Assembly: GCF_900637685.1 (NCBI RefSeq)
Contig: NZ_LR134388.1
Coordinates: 3,871,001-3,935,000 of the forward strand
Reading direction: 5' to 3'
DNA from: Legionella sainthelensi
GTDB lineage: Bacteria; Pseudomonadota; Gammaproteobacteria; Legionellales; Legionellaceae
DNA: 64,000 nt
The position numbers were made by a program, and so were the translations under genes. Positions 35,631 through 46,290 of this stretch are shown one piece after another. The notes under the pieces are model-generated. The model saw nothing but the letters and a program-made list of their open reading frames with translations. It was not told the origin of the DNA and ran no database searches. Each line of letters starts with the position of its first letter. Positions within the stretch are counted from its first letter, which is position 1.

Positions 35631-37016
35631 TTATACATCAGCATCATGAGCCAATAAACGTCTATTAGCACGAAAATACGTTAAAGGAGAGTACTCTAAT
35701 AAATCAGATAATTTTTCCATATAAATACACGCAAAGCGATCTACTTGATAAGCGAAGTAGCTTTCTTCTGCTCCGGCTCGGAAAACTCGTTCCCATTTGG
35801 GATTAAAATAGGTTTGTTGCTCTTTGATTAGTTTTGTAAGCAGGGCGTCGATTCGACTAATCTCTGCTTGTAATTCTTGGAGTTCTTTACTGTGCTCTTT
35901 AGAAGCACCTTCATCAATAATTTTAGTATATAAATTTACATATTGTCTTTCTAAATCCTTTTTAATTTCCATAGCTTCCATTATTTTTTTCTCTACTGGA
36001 AGAGCTTGCGCTTGAGCTGCTATTTCTTCGCCAAGCTCTTCAACAACTAATGCCGTTCGCCAATTGCAATCCTTTTTTAATCTAAGGATATCACCATAGA
36101 TATGATCGCCAATATAAAGAATTTCATCGCCACGAATATGTAAGTCTTCGGTGAATTTCTTCGCATTACCTCCTTGATACACCCCGGGGACAATAGAGCC
36201 CATTGTATTTGTCATCATACCTGTACCCGGATTCACCGATAAAAAGCGAAGATTATCGTAAAAAAAACGCGGTTTATTGGCTAAAGTAATAACATATTCA
36301 AATAAATCAACCCAGTGTTCCCCTTTTTTTAAAAAAGGGTTTATTGCGTATTCGAGTAAAAGCTTTGTATAAGCATAATCCGAATTAGTCAGAATAAATA
36401 CTTTTTTGCCATGATGGATGAAATGCTTTAATCCTTCCACCACCGCTCGTTCCTTTATAACGTAAGTAGGTAAATTCTTGCTGATAATCGATTTTAGACT
36501 TCCATCAGAATGCACCTTATCGACACAAAACTGTACGTCTACAGCCATCGTTTGATAACTGGGCATCTGCTCAGGATACAAGGTATCCTTTAACTCAACT
36601 AATTGTCCATATAGGACACAAAAAGCAATTGAGAATGCAGTATCTATGGCCATGTAGTTAGGATCACTCAAATCAACATAAATACTTCGATAAATTTTTT
36701 GCTGTTCCGAAAAATCGATTAATTTAGTGCCATGATAACTTTGTCGGATTGCACCATACCGACTTAGTTTTAATATATTGCCGTTTTTTCTATCAATCAC
36801 TAATCCACGAATTGCATCACGATAATTGAAATTCAATTTTTTAATAGGCTCAGGGTAATGTTTTACTTCGACCAATTGCTCTTTAACGAGCTGATAAACC
36901 AAGGATTCAAAATTCTCAGAATGGTAGCGAATCAAAGTATGATCCATATCCAAACCAATCAACTTGATTTTTTTCATATTGAGAATTCTATTTACATAAA
37001 CTTTATGCTCATTCAT
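35631..37016 (-). CDS. Cytosolic purine 5'-nucleotidase (cN-II type, HAD family)
   Basis: A 461-residue HAD-superfamily 5'-nucleotidase dephosphorylating purine nucleoside monophosphates such as IMP or GMP. The nucleophile motif is GLDMDHTLIRY (D23, D25). The second motif is FILTNSDYAYT near residue 215, and the third is YIGDHIYGDILRLKKDCNWR near 300. A coiled segment (about 345-400) precedes the conserved FRAGAEESYFAYQVDRFACIY end. The family is rare in bacteria outside Legionella and relatives, and is closest in type to eukaryotic cN-II. The HKVYVNR start is the same as I recall for L. pneumophila homologues, supporting ATG 37016. Confidence 0.9.
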   Translation of the reverse strand: MNEHKVYVNRILNMKKIKLIGLDMDHTLIRYHSENFESLVYQLVKEQLVEVKHYPEPIKKLNFNYRDAIRGLVIDRKNGNILKLSRYGAIRQSYHGTKLIDFSEQQKIYRSIYVDLSDPNYMAIDTAFSIAFCVLYGQLVELKDTLYPEQMPSYQTMAVDVQFCVDKVHSDGSLKSIISKNLPTYVIKERAVVEGLKHFIHHGKKVFILTNSDYAYTKLLLEYAINPFLKKGEHWVDLFEYVITLANKPRFFYDNLRFLSVNPGTGMMTNTMGSIVPGVYQGGNAKKFTEDLHIRGDEILYIGDHIYGDILRLKKDCNWRTALVVEELGEEIAAQAQALPVEKKIMEAMEIKKDLERQYVNLYTKIIDEGASKEHSKELQELQAEISRIDALLTKLIKEQQTYFNPKWERVFRAGAEESYFAYQVDRFACIYMEKLSDLLEYSPLTYFRANRRLLAHDADV

Positions 37017-37111
37017 TAACGAAAACCTGCTTTTGTTTAGGATTAATATGCATCACCCAGAGTCTGTAAGGGCATTCCCGGGTTCATTCTATTTTACCCA
37101 GGCCACGATTA

Positions 37112-37762
37112 CTATTTCAGTCGTTTCACTCCCTCTTGAGAGCCTAATAAAACCACATCCGCTATACAATGAGCAAATATACCATTTTCGACAACACCAG
37201 TTATGCGATTAATCCGCTCTTCCAAATCCATAGGTTCATTGATTGTTAAATTAAAAACATCAAGAATGATATTACCATTATCAGTGACAAAACCCTCTCT
37301 GTACTCTGGATCACCCCCCAATTTTACGAGTTCTCGGGCAACCATGCTTCTTGCCATTGGAATCACTTCAACTGCTACGGGAAATCGTCCCAAATGACGT
37401 ACTCGTTTTGAATCATCTGCAATACAGATAAATTTTTGAGCGAGTTGGGCTACGATTTTTTCACCGGTCAATGCGCCGCCTCCTCCTTTTATCATGTCGC
37501 CATGCTCAGTCACTTCATCTGCCCCATCAATATAAACGGACAAATCCTGTACCGAATTTAAATCAATAACAGGTATCCCTTCTTGTCTTAATAAAGCCTC
37601 TGTTGCTTTAGAACTCGCCACACAAGCATCGATTTTATGCTTAATAGTCGCTAATTCTTTAATAAAGTAATTCACTGTAGAGCCTGTACCTACACCCACC
37701 ACTATGTCATCTTCAATATAATCCAATGCCGCTTTTGCGGCTTTAATTTTTAAATCACTCAT
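37112..37762 (-). CDS. rpiA: Ribose-5-phosphate isomerase A
   Basis: Interconverts ribose 5-phosphate and ribulose 5-phosphate in the pentose phosphate pathway. Signatures are [12 protein letters not shown] near residue 25, DGADEV near 81 and [14 protein letters not shown] near 92 with the catalytic glutamate. Starting at ATG 37762 gives 216 residues; GGGAG lies 8 bases before it, which is better placed than for the in-frame GTG at 37771. It overlaps rlmB by 8 bases and ends the rnr-rlmB-rpiA operon. Confidence 0.96.
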   Translation of the reverse strand: MSDLKIKAAKAALDYIEDDIVVGVGTGSTVNYFIKELATIKHKIDACVASSKATEALLRQEGIPVIDLNSVQDLSVYIDGADEVTEHGDMIKGGGGALTGEKIVAQLAQKFICIADDSKRVRHLGRFPVAVEVIPMARSMVARELVKLGGDPEYREGFVTDNGNIILDVFNLTINEPMDLEERINRITGVVENGIFAHCIADVVLLGSQEGVKRLK

Positions 37763-38510
37763 TAAAACCACTCCCTTTTCTTTGCCTTAAAATTTCATAT
37801 AAAGACACACCGGTTGCTACAGAAACGTTTAAACTATCAACACTACCCAACATAGGCAAAGAAAATAAGCTATCACAGTTCTCTCGTGTTAATCGACGCA
37901 ATCCTTCTCCTTCTGCGCCTAATACTACAGCAACAGCACTAGTGCAATCCGTTTGATACAACGTGCTCGTTGCCTCTCCTGCAGCACCATAAACCCATAC
38001 ACCGTGTTCTTTTAAAAGTTTTATACTACGTACCAAATTGGTCACTCTGACTAAAGGTACAGACTCGGCTGCACCGCATGCAACCTTGCTCACCACTGGC
38101 GTAATACTGGCACTTTTATCTTTAGGGATCACCACAAAATCAACACCAGTTGCATCAGCAGTGCGTAAACAAGCGCCTAAATTATGAGGATCGGTAATTC
38201 CATCCAAAATAAGGATTAAAGCTGGCTGTTTACTGGACTCTAATAATGCAAGCAAATGCGACTCATTGTATTCCGGTAGTGAAGAAGCCCAGGCCACAAT
38301 TCCTTGATGGGTAAAATCAGCAAAACGTTGATTCATTTTTTGCATACTTAATTTTTCGATATCAATATGCGCCTGCATCGCTTTATCAACTATATCCTGC
38401 AATCGCTTATCCTCGCGATCATAGCTGATATAGAGTTTTTTGGTCATTCGATGGGGGTTGGCTAATAAAGCTGATACCGCATGCATTCCATAAACGTACT
38501 GCTCACTCAT
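37755..38510 (-). CDS. rlmB: 23S rRNA (guanosine-2'-O)-methyltransferase RlmB
   Basis: Methylates G2251 of 23S rRNA. The 251-residue protein has an N-terminal L30e-like substrate domain ([15 protein letters not shown]) and the SPOUT knot domain. The SPOUT motifs are [29 protein letters not shown] and [19 protein letters not shown]. Its start lies inside the end of rnr and its end inside rpiA, so all three genes are translationally coupled. The rnr-rlmB order is common in gammaproteobacteria. Confidence 0.96.
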   Translation of the reverse strand: MSEQYVYGMHAVSALLANPHRMTKKLYISYDREDKRLQDIVDKAMQAHIDIEKLSMQKMNQRFADFTHQGIVAWASSLPEYNESHLLALLESSKQPALILILDGITDPHNLGACLRTADATGVDFVVIPKDKSASITPVVSKVACGAAESVPLVRVTNLVRSIKLLKEHGVWVYGAAGEATSTLYQTDCTSAVAVVLGAEGEGLRRLTRENCDSLFSLPMLGSVDSLNVSVATGVSLYEILRQRKGSGFNE

Positions 38511-40683
38511 GGCTTATCACGTCCTCCACAGGCTCAAAATCGATTTTACGCTCATCTAAATCAACACGAGCAACTAAAACGGTCATTTTGTCACCTAAAC
38601 AGTATACTTGACCACCGCGAGTTCCAGTTAATCGATGCTTTACAGAATCAAAAGTATAGTAATCATTTTTCAAAGAGGTTACATGCACTAAACCCTCAAC
38701 ATAAATTTCATCAAGCTCAACAAAAATTCCAAAACTGGTTACAGCCGAGATCCGGCCTTGAAATATCTGCCCTAATTTATCTTGCATATATTCACATTTT
38801 AACCAAGCCGTCACTTCGCGAGTCGCTTCATCGGCACGACGTTCTGTCATTGATGCATGTTTACCTAAACGGTTCATATCTTCATGGGTATAAACAAACT
38901 CATGGATTGGATGCTTATCTAATAAATGACCTAATGCACGATGAATTAATAAATCAGGGTAACGTCTAATAGGCGAAGTAAAATGAGTATAGGCAGAATA
39001 GGCCAAACCAAAATGTCCTTCATTCGCTTCAACATATTGTGCTTGTTTCAATGAACGCAACATGACTGTTTCGATAAGATGTTTATCAGGGCGGTCTTCT
39101 ATGGTACTCATTGTACGCTGAAAATCTTTGGGTCCAGGCTTTTTGCCTCCACCTAATTGCAATCCCAGTTCACCTAAAAATTGCCTTAAAGCGGTAATTT
39201 TATCTTCCTCAGGTGCTGCATGCACCCGATATAGAGTGGGGATTTCTGCCTTTTCCAAAAAGCGAGCTGTAGAAACATTAGCTGCCAACATACATTCTTC
39301 AATTAATTTGTGAGCATCGTTGCGCACCACGGGCACAATACATTGAATTTTTTTGTTTTCATCAAATTGAATTCGAGTTTCAGTAGTCTCAAAATCCATT
39401 GCACCACGAAGTTTACGAGTAACCAATAAAACGTGATACAAATCATGGAGTGCACACAACGTCGGCCATAAAGAAGAATGTGGTTCATCTGCTTTACCCT
39501 GTTCAATCCAGGAACCAACCTGATTATAGGTCAAGCGTGCATGAGAATGGATAACCGCGCGATAAAAACGTGATCGTGATATTTTTCCCTCGCGACTTAT
39601 TGCCATCTCAGAAACCATACATAAACGATCCACATGAGGGTTGAGGGAACAAAGCCCATTGGACAAAGCCTCAGGGAGCATAGGAATTACTTTGCCTGGA
39701 AAATAAACAGAATTACCACGACGAGCGGCTTCTTTATCCAATGCTGAATCTTGCCTCACATAATGACTCACATCGGCGATAGCAACATATAATTGAAAAC
39801 CTCCTTTAGGCTTTTTATAACAATAAACAGCATCATCAAAATCTTTAGCGTCTTCACCATCTATAGTAACAAAAGGAAGATTACGAAGATCAGTGCGACC
39901 TTTTATTTGTTCTTCAGTAACTTGCTGTGGAATTTTTGCGACTTCAACACGCACATCTTCCGGCCATTCAAAGGGGATCCCATGTGCATAAAGGGCAACT
40001 TGAATTTCCATGCCTGGAGCCATGTGCTCACCCAATACATGGATGATCTTACCTATAGGCTGAGTGCGTTTACTGGGAAAAGCAATTAATTCAACTAAAA
40101 CAATTTGCCCATTTTTGGCACCATTTACCATTTCTTGGGGAATTGAAATATCTTGCGTCAAATGTTTACTGTCTGGCAGAACAAAACTGACTCCATGATC
40201 CGTAAAAAAACGACCAACAACAGTAGCATTAGCATGTTCGATTACCTCATGGATCTTGGCCTCGGGTCTGCCTCGTCGGTCTATGCCGGCTTGATAAGCA
40301 AGAACTATATCTCCATGCATCACCGCTCGCATTTCTTTAGCGGACAAAAACATATCTTCTGAGCCATCATCAGGAATAAAAAAACCAAACCCATCTGAGT
40401 GTCCTTGCACCGTACCTCGAGATAAATTAATCCGTTGCATCAGACAAAAACGCCCACGCCTATCTTGCATAATTTGTCCATCACGCAACATAGCCTTCAA
40501 CCTAAATCCCATTGACTCTTGTTTCCGTTCGTCACTTATATGTAATTTTTCAAATAATCGATTGCGCGACATCGGTTTTCCGTATTCATTAAGAATTTTC
40601 ATAATGAATTCACGACTGGGCACAGGATCGTTATATTTTTCACTCTCCCGTTCGTAAAAGGGATCTTTTGATTTTTTACTCAA
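38503..40683 (-). CDS. rnr: Ribonuclease R
   Basis: A 726-residue 3'-5' exoribonuclease for structured RNA. Domain order: winged-helix N-terminus (YGKPMSRNRLFEKL), cold-shock domains (RGTVQGHSDGFGFF), RNB catalytic domain with DGEDAKDFDDAVY near residue 270 holding the metal aspartates and TSPIRRYPDLLIHR near 575, and a C-terminal S1 domain (GRISAVTSFGIFVEL). The start is TTG (40681-40683), since no in-frame ATG fits the usual beginning and AGGAT lies 6 bases before it. The lysine-rich tail found in E. coli is missing. It is the first gene of the operon. Confidence 0.96.
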   Translation of the reverse strand: MSKKSKDPFYERESEKYNDPVPSREFIMKILNEYGKPMSRNRLFEKLHISDERKQESMGFRLKAMLRDGQIMQDRRGRFCLMQRINLSRGTVQGHSDGFGFFIPDDGSEDMFLSAKEMRAVMHGDIVLAYQAGIDRRGRPEAKIHEVIEHANATVVGRFFTDHGVSFVLPDSKHLTQDISIPQEMVNGAKNGQIVLVELIAFPSKRTQPIGKIIHVLGEHMAPGMEIQVALYAHGIPFEWPEDVRVEVAKIPQQVTEEQIKGRTDLRNLPFVTIDGEDAKDFDDAVYCYKKPKGGFQLYVAIADVSHYVRQDSALDKEAARRGNSVYFPGKVIPMLPEALSNGLCSLNPHVDRLCMVSEMAISREGKISRSRFYRAVIHSHARLTYNQVGSWIEQGKADEPHSSLWPTLCALHDLYHVLLVTRKLRGAMDFETTETRIQFDENKKIQCIVPVVRNDAHKLIEECMLAANVSTARFLEKAEIPTLYRVHAAPEEDKITALRQFLGELGLQLGGGKKPGPKDFQRTMSTIEDRPDKHLIETVMLRSLKQAQYVEANEGHFGLAYSAYTHFTSPIRRYPDLLIHRALGHLLDKHPIHEFVYTHEDMNRLGKHASMTERRADEATREVTAWLKCEYMQDKLGQIFQGRISAVTSFGIFVELDEIYVEGLVHVTSLKNDYYTFDSVKHRLTGTRGGQVYCLGDKMTVLVARVDLDERKIDFEPVEDVISHE

Positions 40684-40784
40684 CTTTCATCCTGTTTTTT
40701 GTTTGTATTTTATTGTCATATAGTTAATTACACACCATTTACTTTGTTCTATCATTTATCCATATAAGTAGCAAGATAAAAGGG

Positions 40785-40801
40785 GGCAACAAAAAATTGC
40801 C
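40785..40801 (-). terminator. Terminator of the EnhB-like gene
   Basis: On the minus strand GGCAA/TTGCC with a T-rich loop is followed by CCCCCTTTTAT. It begins at the stop codon of the gene ending at 40801. The stem is short, so it is a moderate call. Confidence 0.45.
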
Positions 40802-41286
40802 TACTCATCACTTTTAGCTACAGGAATAACAAATCCACGTGCGCCAACCGCCGCAGTTACTCCAGACAAAGACATATCCTCCGCAACCCAAAAAGTGGTT
40901 TTTTTAGCTTTAGCAGGAATTTTTACCCCTTTTGCCTTCCATTGGCATACTGCTATTGCGCCTTCACAGGGTGCTTGTTGTTCATGCCCTGGTTTAGACT
41001 CAATGCAATTTAAAATGAAAGGGCCTTTTTTTAAGGTTAATGCCGACCAATTACCCGCTTTCAATCGAGTAGTCCATCCAGCACTCGCGCCAGGATTTGT
41101 GACAGGATGAGTAATCCACAAGTCTGTGGGGGTCAGATTATGAATAAAGAACAAACCATTTGTTTTGGTACTTAATGTTACGGATTCTCCTTGAACGGTC
41201 ACTGCCTGACAACCCAAAGGTAAAGTAGACTCCGCTGCAGCATAAAAAGACAATAGAAAACAATACACAAAAACGAAAACTCGCAT
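40801..41286 (-). CDS. Secreted protein resembling Legionella EnhB (enhanced entry)
   Basis: A 161-residue protein with a signal peptide (MRVFVFVYCFLLSFYAAAES). The mature part has four cysteines (LGCQAV, LNCIES, APCEGA, AVCQWK), a central LWITHPVTNPGASAGW segment, and SKPGHEQQAPC. This pattern resembles what I recall of EnhB-type proteins, which in L. pneumophila lie with EnhA and EnhC and influence host-cell entry. Neither partner gene is nearby, so this would be a stand-alone paralogue. The assignment is by pattern recall and should be treated as moderate. Confidence 0.55.
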   Translation of the reverse strand: MRVFVFVYCFLLSFYAAAESTLPLGCQAVTVQGESVTLSTKTNGLFFIHNLTPTDLWITHPVTNPGASAGWTTRLKAGNWSALTLKKGPFILNCIESKPGHEQQAPCEGAIAVCQWKAKGVKIPAKAKKTTFWVAEDMSLSGVTAAVGARGFVIPVAKSDE

Positions 41287-41580
41287 TAATTTTTTCTCCT
41301 CAAAGTTATAACTTTATTTTTGATATGTTGTTGATATTATCCTAAAACACAATCAAATTGTAACCAGGCTAATGTGTTGAAAAATTTTGCGTAATACTAC
41401 TGAAACCGGATTTAGTAGTACTTTTTGACCATTATATAATTAGCCTCCGTTGCTTGCCAACCTTACACATTTAAATCTCGTGTTGAGAAAGCTGATTTTT
41501 AATCAAAAGATCTTAACTTAAATTTGACAATTATCTTATCCCAATCTAGATTCTAGATATAATTGCAACGGATGTGTGCC

Positions 41581-42305
41581 ATGAAAATTATTAAGCAAAT
41601 CATCTTCTTAGCTTTATTAGCGAGCAATATATTTGCTTATAGTGCGACTATAATAGTAGGAGTTGGAAAGTTTGCCCCCCCATTTTCGGCTGTAGATACA
41701 AGTAATCACTATTTTGGCTTTTGTATCGATTTGATTAACGAATTATGTAAGCGAATGAACGATACCTGCGAATATAAATCAATCCTCAATGAAGGTATAG
41801 AAGGCTCGCTGGATAAAGGACTTGTTGACATTTCATTAACTCCAACACCCATTAGCCCAGATCTATCTCCCGAATACATTTTCAGTATGCCTTATATGAC
41901 GAGCAACGGGCAATTTATAACCAACAATCCAAACATAAAATCACTCAAAGATCTTCAAGGTAAAAAATTGGCATCCTTGAAGAAACTCACTTAAAGACCG
42001 TTCTCCTACAGTACACTTCGATTGACAATATTAAAGAATTTGCACGCGGCGCCACTATAATAGACGCTTTAAAGAACAATGATATTGATGCCATATTATT
42101 TAATGTAAATCTCCTTAAATATTTAACGAGCAACCAAATTGCTACTTTTCGAACCGTAGGTAAACCTATTGCTATTGGAAATGGATATGGACTATTAGCG
42201 CTTAAAAAAAATGAGGCGCTTATAAATAAGATCAATAAAACTTTATTGCAAATGGAAAATGATGGCACATATGAGCAAATCTATACTAAATATTTTGGTT
42301 TATAA
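41581..42305 (+). pseudogene. Amino-acid-type ABC solute-binding protein (family 3), frameshifted
   Basis: Two frames give a periplasmic binding protein of about 241 residues. The first has a signal peptide (MKIIKQIIFLALLASNIFAYS), VGVGKFAPPFSAVD and GFCIDLINELCKRM, typical of family 3 binding proteins. It stops at 41994. The -1 frame continues from the run of six A at 41962-41967 as GKK-IGILEETHLKT and reaches a natural stop at 42303-42305 (MENDGTYEQIYTKYFG). One added base restores a protein of normal length. No permease or ATPase lies beside it, so it may have been an orphan receptor or transporter part. Confidence 0.75.
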
Positions 42306-42526
42306 ATCTATATTGAAACACATGGCTCAACTCACATCACACAGATACATTGGTTCTATCCCACAGTAAAATTGCTCCAATGGCTCAATTGATACACATT
42401 CTTAAAAAAACTCAATACGGCTGTAACCAGGGAGTTCAGAGCTTTCGTTCTTTGATCAAAAATTCTTGTTATGATAAGGCTTGACGCTTTATTGAAAAAC
42501 AGCATAAATAGGTGATTGGTGCGTAT

Positions 42527-42726
42527 AAAAATCCTGTCCTCGTATAAGAGTTACTCCTACTTATTCAACGATAACCCAACTTACCGATGACACCCCGGGC
42601 TAGATAACCACAACCCTTAAGACAGACAGGGAAGCCATTTTATATTATCTGGAGAATGAATAAAGACCATATGCCCTCGCACTACAGTCAATTAATGATT
42701 ATCTTAAGCCTGATTTATTGCAATAA
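42527..42726 (+). pseudogene. Possible decayed coding remnant
   Basis: In the 535-bp gap before the first Ig-repeat gene, one plus-strand frame reads as protein-like pieces separated by stops (RVTPTYSTITQLTDDTPG, then ITTTLKTDREAILYYLENE, then RPYALALQSINDYLKPDLL), ending at 42724-42726. No start or ribosome site is present. It may be the relic of a lost gene; the rest of the gap holds nothing recognisable except a hairpin at its end. Confidence 0.25.
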
Positions 42727-42805
42727 AAATCCAAGAATTACTCTGAACTTGAACTCAGCCATGGTATGTAAATAATGCAAATATAGTTTTTGGAATCTTA
42801 TTATT

Positions 42806-42829
42806 GCTCCCCATTTGGTCATGGGGAGC
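42806..42829. terminator. Strong hairpin at the 3' end of the first Ig-repeat gene
   Basis: GCTCCCCAT (42806-42814) pairs with ATGGGGAGC (42821-42829), a 9-bp stem with a 6-base loop, 12 bases beyond the minus-strand stop. No T run follows on the minus strand, so it may be a stabilising or rho-linked end. Confidence 0.45.
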
Positions 42830-42840
42830 GTACCTAGTGA

Positions 42841-45800
42841 TTAATGCATAGTGATGAAATATCGAGGAAAGGAATCCTGTGGTTCAGCAAACTGACAAGG
42901 TCCTAAGGTTTTGTCCTCCTCTATAGGACAAACTGCCACATAACCATTTTCATCGGCAACATAGATAAGTTTGTTGTTGCCATGAATAGCAACACCAACA
43001 GGTTGCGGGAAAGTGGATAGATCAGATAGCGCGTCTAATGCATGACATCCCTCTATATTTCCAGAACTATCCAAGGGGCAGTAACTAATATCACCGCCAT
43101 TTTTATCCGTGTAATAAAGCCCTAGATCGGTATTTAGTATCGCAATGCCCCAAGTTTGCCCTGATGCATCGGAATGTACACAGCCTGTGAATGTTCCATT
43201 AGAGGTATTAATAGTGCATTTATAAATTCTACTTCTACCAGTGGTCGTAATGTAAGCGAAAGAATCGCTGTTATTAATGACAATATCAAAGGTTACTGCA
43301 GAATCTGCACTAAAATTATAACCTGCATTGGTACAGCCACTTAAATTTCCTGTTCCACTATCAATATTACAAACATAAACAATAGATCCACTAGTAATAT
43401 ACGCCTTAGTTTGCGCATGATTTAATGCAATGGCTGTTGGTTGGAACGGAGAAGGAATGCTAACCATAGCAGATGCACAGCTTCCTAATGTTCCTCCTGA
43501 TACCATACATTGGGTAATGTCATTACTAGGGAAGGAGTTAGCAATATAGATTCTAGTACCATCAGCTGTTAAAGCCATTCCCGCTGCATTATTGGGAGTA
43601 GCGGTGTTAGAAATACATGGCGTATCAAAATAACCCGTAGCAAGCACATTGCATCCCTCTACTGTATGGGTATTCAATAACGAAACGAATGCCGTGGTAG
43701 GACGTGTTGCCAACACCATAAATGACGTGGTACCAGAAGCTCCACCAAAATCTGCCTGCATTGTTGCCGTGCCTGGTGATATAGCCGTAGCTAATCCTTG
43801 TGAGCCATCCGCATTTGAAACGCTAGCAACAGCAGTATTAGAAGAGCTCCACACCGCCTGCGTGGTAACGTCCTCTCTTAAACCATTGCTGTAAGTAGCC
43901 ACCGCGGATAATTGCGCCTGTGTACCCACTAAAAAGTCTCCTCCACCGGTTACTTCAATGGATGTTACCGCAGGATTTGTTACAGTTAATGATGCCCCAT
44001 TAGATACTGTGCTATTGAGTGAGGCAGTAATGGTTACAGAGCCAGCAGCTACCCCAGTGGCTAATCCTTGGGGAGAAATAACTGCTAAACTAGTTTCTGA
44101 AGACGACCAGGTCACGAAATCCGTTAGATTTTGAAAAGTAGCATCACTAAAGAAACCAACGGCAAAAAATTGTTTGGTCGCATCAACCGTTACTGATGTT
44201 GACAATGGCACAACTAACAACGCGGTTAACTGCGCCGCTGTTACTGTAAGAGCAGTGTTGCCTGAAATAGCACCCATTGTAGCGCTAATAGTAGTCCCCC
44301 CCTGGCTGGTAGCTGTCGCTAAACCATTGGAGCCGGCTGCATTGGAAATAACTGCCACTGTAGTATTAGACGATGCCCATACCACTTGTGTTGTTAAATC
44401 CTGAGTAGTGCCATTACTATAATGGCCGGTAGCCGTATACTGCAGTTGTAGCCCATTCGCTAAGGAGGCATTATTAGGCGTGACCGTTATGCTGGTTAGC
44501 GCTGCTGCGGTGACTGTTAGAGACGTACTGCCTGAAACGCTGCCCAGAGTAGCGGAAATAGTAGTGGCTCCTGCTTGCTTACCTGTTGCCAAACCGCTAG
44601 TACCTGGGGCATTACTGATGGTAGCAAAAATTTCATCAGAAGAATTCCAGACCACTACGTCCGTTAAATCTTGGGTGGTTAAATTAGAATAAACTCCAGT
44701 AGCCTTATATTGCTGTGTCGTACCTGCAGGAATAGACTGATTAACAGGTGTCACTTCAATACGACTAAGAGTTGCAGCAGTTACAGTCAGGTTTGCACTC
44801 CCGTATACTGAGCCCAAAGTAGCAGTAATTACCGAAGAACCAACTTGTAAACCTATAGCTAATCCGTTAGAACCAGCCGCATTAGAAATTCTAGAAGTGC
44901 TTAGATTAGAGGAAGTCCATGCCACTTGATCGGTTAATAGCGCATGAGTCTTATCAGAAAATGTTCCTACTGCGATAAATTGTTGTGTGGTGCCGCTTGC
45001 AATTGAAGGATTCGGCGGCAAGACAGTGATGTTAGTCAATACGGCAGCGGTGATGTTAAGTTGTGCTGTGCCCGTTATCGCTTCGAATCTTGCGGTAATG
45101 GTGGTTGCTCCAGGCGTTACTCCCGTAGCTAATCCTTTAGATCCATTTGAATTAGAGATAGTTGCGGCTGCAGTTGATGAGGACCAAACCACAAAATTGG
45201 TTATATCATGAACAGAACCATCACTAAAATTCCCTGTTGCAGTATACTGGAGGCTTATACCACTTGGAATACTCGCGTTCACAGGGGTAACGGCAATTGA
45301 ATTCAGTGTTGCGGCGGTAACATTCAGGCTAGTACTTCCCGTGGTAGTATTAAACGTAGCACGTATAGTGGTGCTTCCTGGGTTTGCTCCTGTAGCAACT
45401 CCTTTGGTACCTGGATTATTAGAAATAGTCGCAGCAGCAGTTGATGAGGACCAGGTTACAAAATTGGTTAAATCCTGCTTAGTCCCATTAGAGAAAAGAC
45501 CAGTAGCGGTATACTGTAAGCTAGTACCTTTAGGTATAGTCTGATTTGTGGGAGATACCGATATAGCTTGTAGCGTTGCTGTGGTAACCGTTAGTGTCGT
45601 ACTATCACTTAAAGTGCCCAATGCAGCTGCAATACTGGTTTGGCCGGGGCTATAAGCGGTTACCAATCCTTTGGAACCAGCTGCGTTTGAAACACTGGCT
45701 ATATTCGCATTAGTTGATGACCAGGTCACAAGATTGGTTAAATTTTGTGTTGTTCCATTCGAGTAAATTCCCGTTGCCGTGTATTGTTGAAAAGTTCCAT

Positions 45801-46290
45801 TGGCAATACTAGCAGCCACCGGTGTTACATGAATGGATACTAATGTGGCGGTAGCAGGCACCACTGTGAGATTTAAACTGTCAGCCGCACTGGGTTGGCT
45901 GCACAGAAAGGGGTCCGGCATATTATTGCCTGCCCCTTTGGTTTTGCATACCTCAGGCCCACTAGTGACGTGTCTCGGAAGCAGACTCCCATCAAGGTTT
46001 AAAGTTAAATAACATGATGCTTTGGGACCAAGAGTAAATGGACTACTACACCCTCCACCTGCCACAATTTGTGTAACACCGGGTATAGGTTTCGTCGTTA
46101 ACGTTCGGGTGATAGTCGTGTTATTGGTAACAAGGTATTGAACTGTATCATTGGAAGTAGTAGAAATTTGCTTCGTCGTTGCTGTTGTCGGAATTATGCT
46201 AAATTTTGGTTGGGTACCAGCAAATAAAACAGAAGTGGCCAGTAAAAATAAAAAACCCATCATTAGGGTTAATCGATGCTTAATATTCAT
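42841..46290 (-). CDS. Large secreted protein: eight Ig-like (BIG2) repeats plus six-blade propeller
   Basis: A 1149-residue exported protein with a signal peptide (about 1-24, ending FAGTQ). An N-terminal cysteine-containing domain (about 28-145) has SSPFTLGPKASCYLTL and EVCKTKG. Eight tandem repeats of about 89 residues follow (about 149-858), each with QYTATGxYSNGTTQDLT, a VxWSSS motif, ISNAAGSxGLATG and a xTTISATLG end, matching bacterial Ig-like group 2 domains. The last 290 residues form six short repeats like YncE/NHL propeller blades, each with a cysteine pair 10-14 residues apart (for example QCMVSGGTLGSC, YCPLDSSGNIEGC). BIG2 arrays usually present a tip domain for adhesion, so surface exposure is likely but not shown. 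A paralogue lies upstream. Confidence 0.88.
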   Translation of the reverse strand: MNIKHRLTLMMGFLFLLATSVLFAGTQPKFSIIPTTATTKQISTTSNDTVQYLVTNNTTITRTLTTKPIPGVTQIVAGGGCSSPFTLGPKASCYLTLNLDGSLLPRHVTSGPEVCKTKGAGNNMPDPFLCSQPSAADSLNLTVVPATATLVSIHVTPVAASIANGTFQQYTATGIYSNGTTQNLTNLVTWSSTNANIASVSNAAGSKGLVTAYSPGQTSIAAALGTLSDSTTLTVTTATLQAISVSPTNQTIPKGTSLQYTATGLFSNGTKQDLTNFVTWSSSTAAATISNNPGTKGVATGANPGSTTIRATFNTTTGSTSLNVTAATLNSIAVTPVNASIPSGISLQYTATGNFSDGSVHDITNFVVWSSSTAAATISNSNGSKGLATGVTPGATTITARFEAITGTAQLNITAAVLTNITVLPPNPSIASGTTQQFIAVGTFSDKTHALLTDQVAWTSSNLSTSRISNAAGSNGLAIGLQVGSSVITATLGSVYGSANLTVTAATLSRIEVTPVNQSIPAGTTQQYKATGVYSNLTTQDLTDVVVWNSSDEIFATISNAPGTSGLATGKQAGATTISATLGSVSGSTSLTVTAAALTSITVTPNNASLANGLQLQYTATGHYSNGTTQDLTTQVVWASSNTTVAVISNAAGSNGLATATSQGGTTISATMGAISGNTALTVTAAQLTALLVVPLSTSVTVDATKQFFAVGFFSDATFQNLTDFVTWSSSETSLAVISPQGLATGVAAGSVTITASLNSTVSNGASLTVTNPAVTSIEVTGGGDFLVGTQAQLSAVATYSNGLREDVTTQAVWSSSNTAVASVSNADGSQGLATAISPGTATMQADFGGASGTTSFMVLATRPTTAFVSLLNTHTVEGCNVLATGYFDTPCISNTATPNNAAGMALTADGTRIYIANSFPSNDITQCMVSGGTLGSCASAMVSIPSPFQPTAIALNHAQTKAYITSGSIVYVCNIDSGTGNLSGCTNAGYNFSADSAVTFDIVINNSDSFAYITTTGRSRIYKCTINTSNGTFTGCVHSDASGQTWGIAILNTDLGLYYTDKNGGDISYCPLDSSGNIEGCHALDALSDLSTFPQPVGVAIHGNNKLIYVADENGYVAVCPIEEDKTLGPCQFAEPQDSFPRYFITMH

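Noticed and set aside
43649-45544. Series of rightward open frames of 67-94 codons across the Ig-repeat genes
   Set aside because: They recur with the repeat period and are antisense shadows of the repeated coding sequence.
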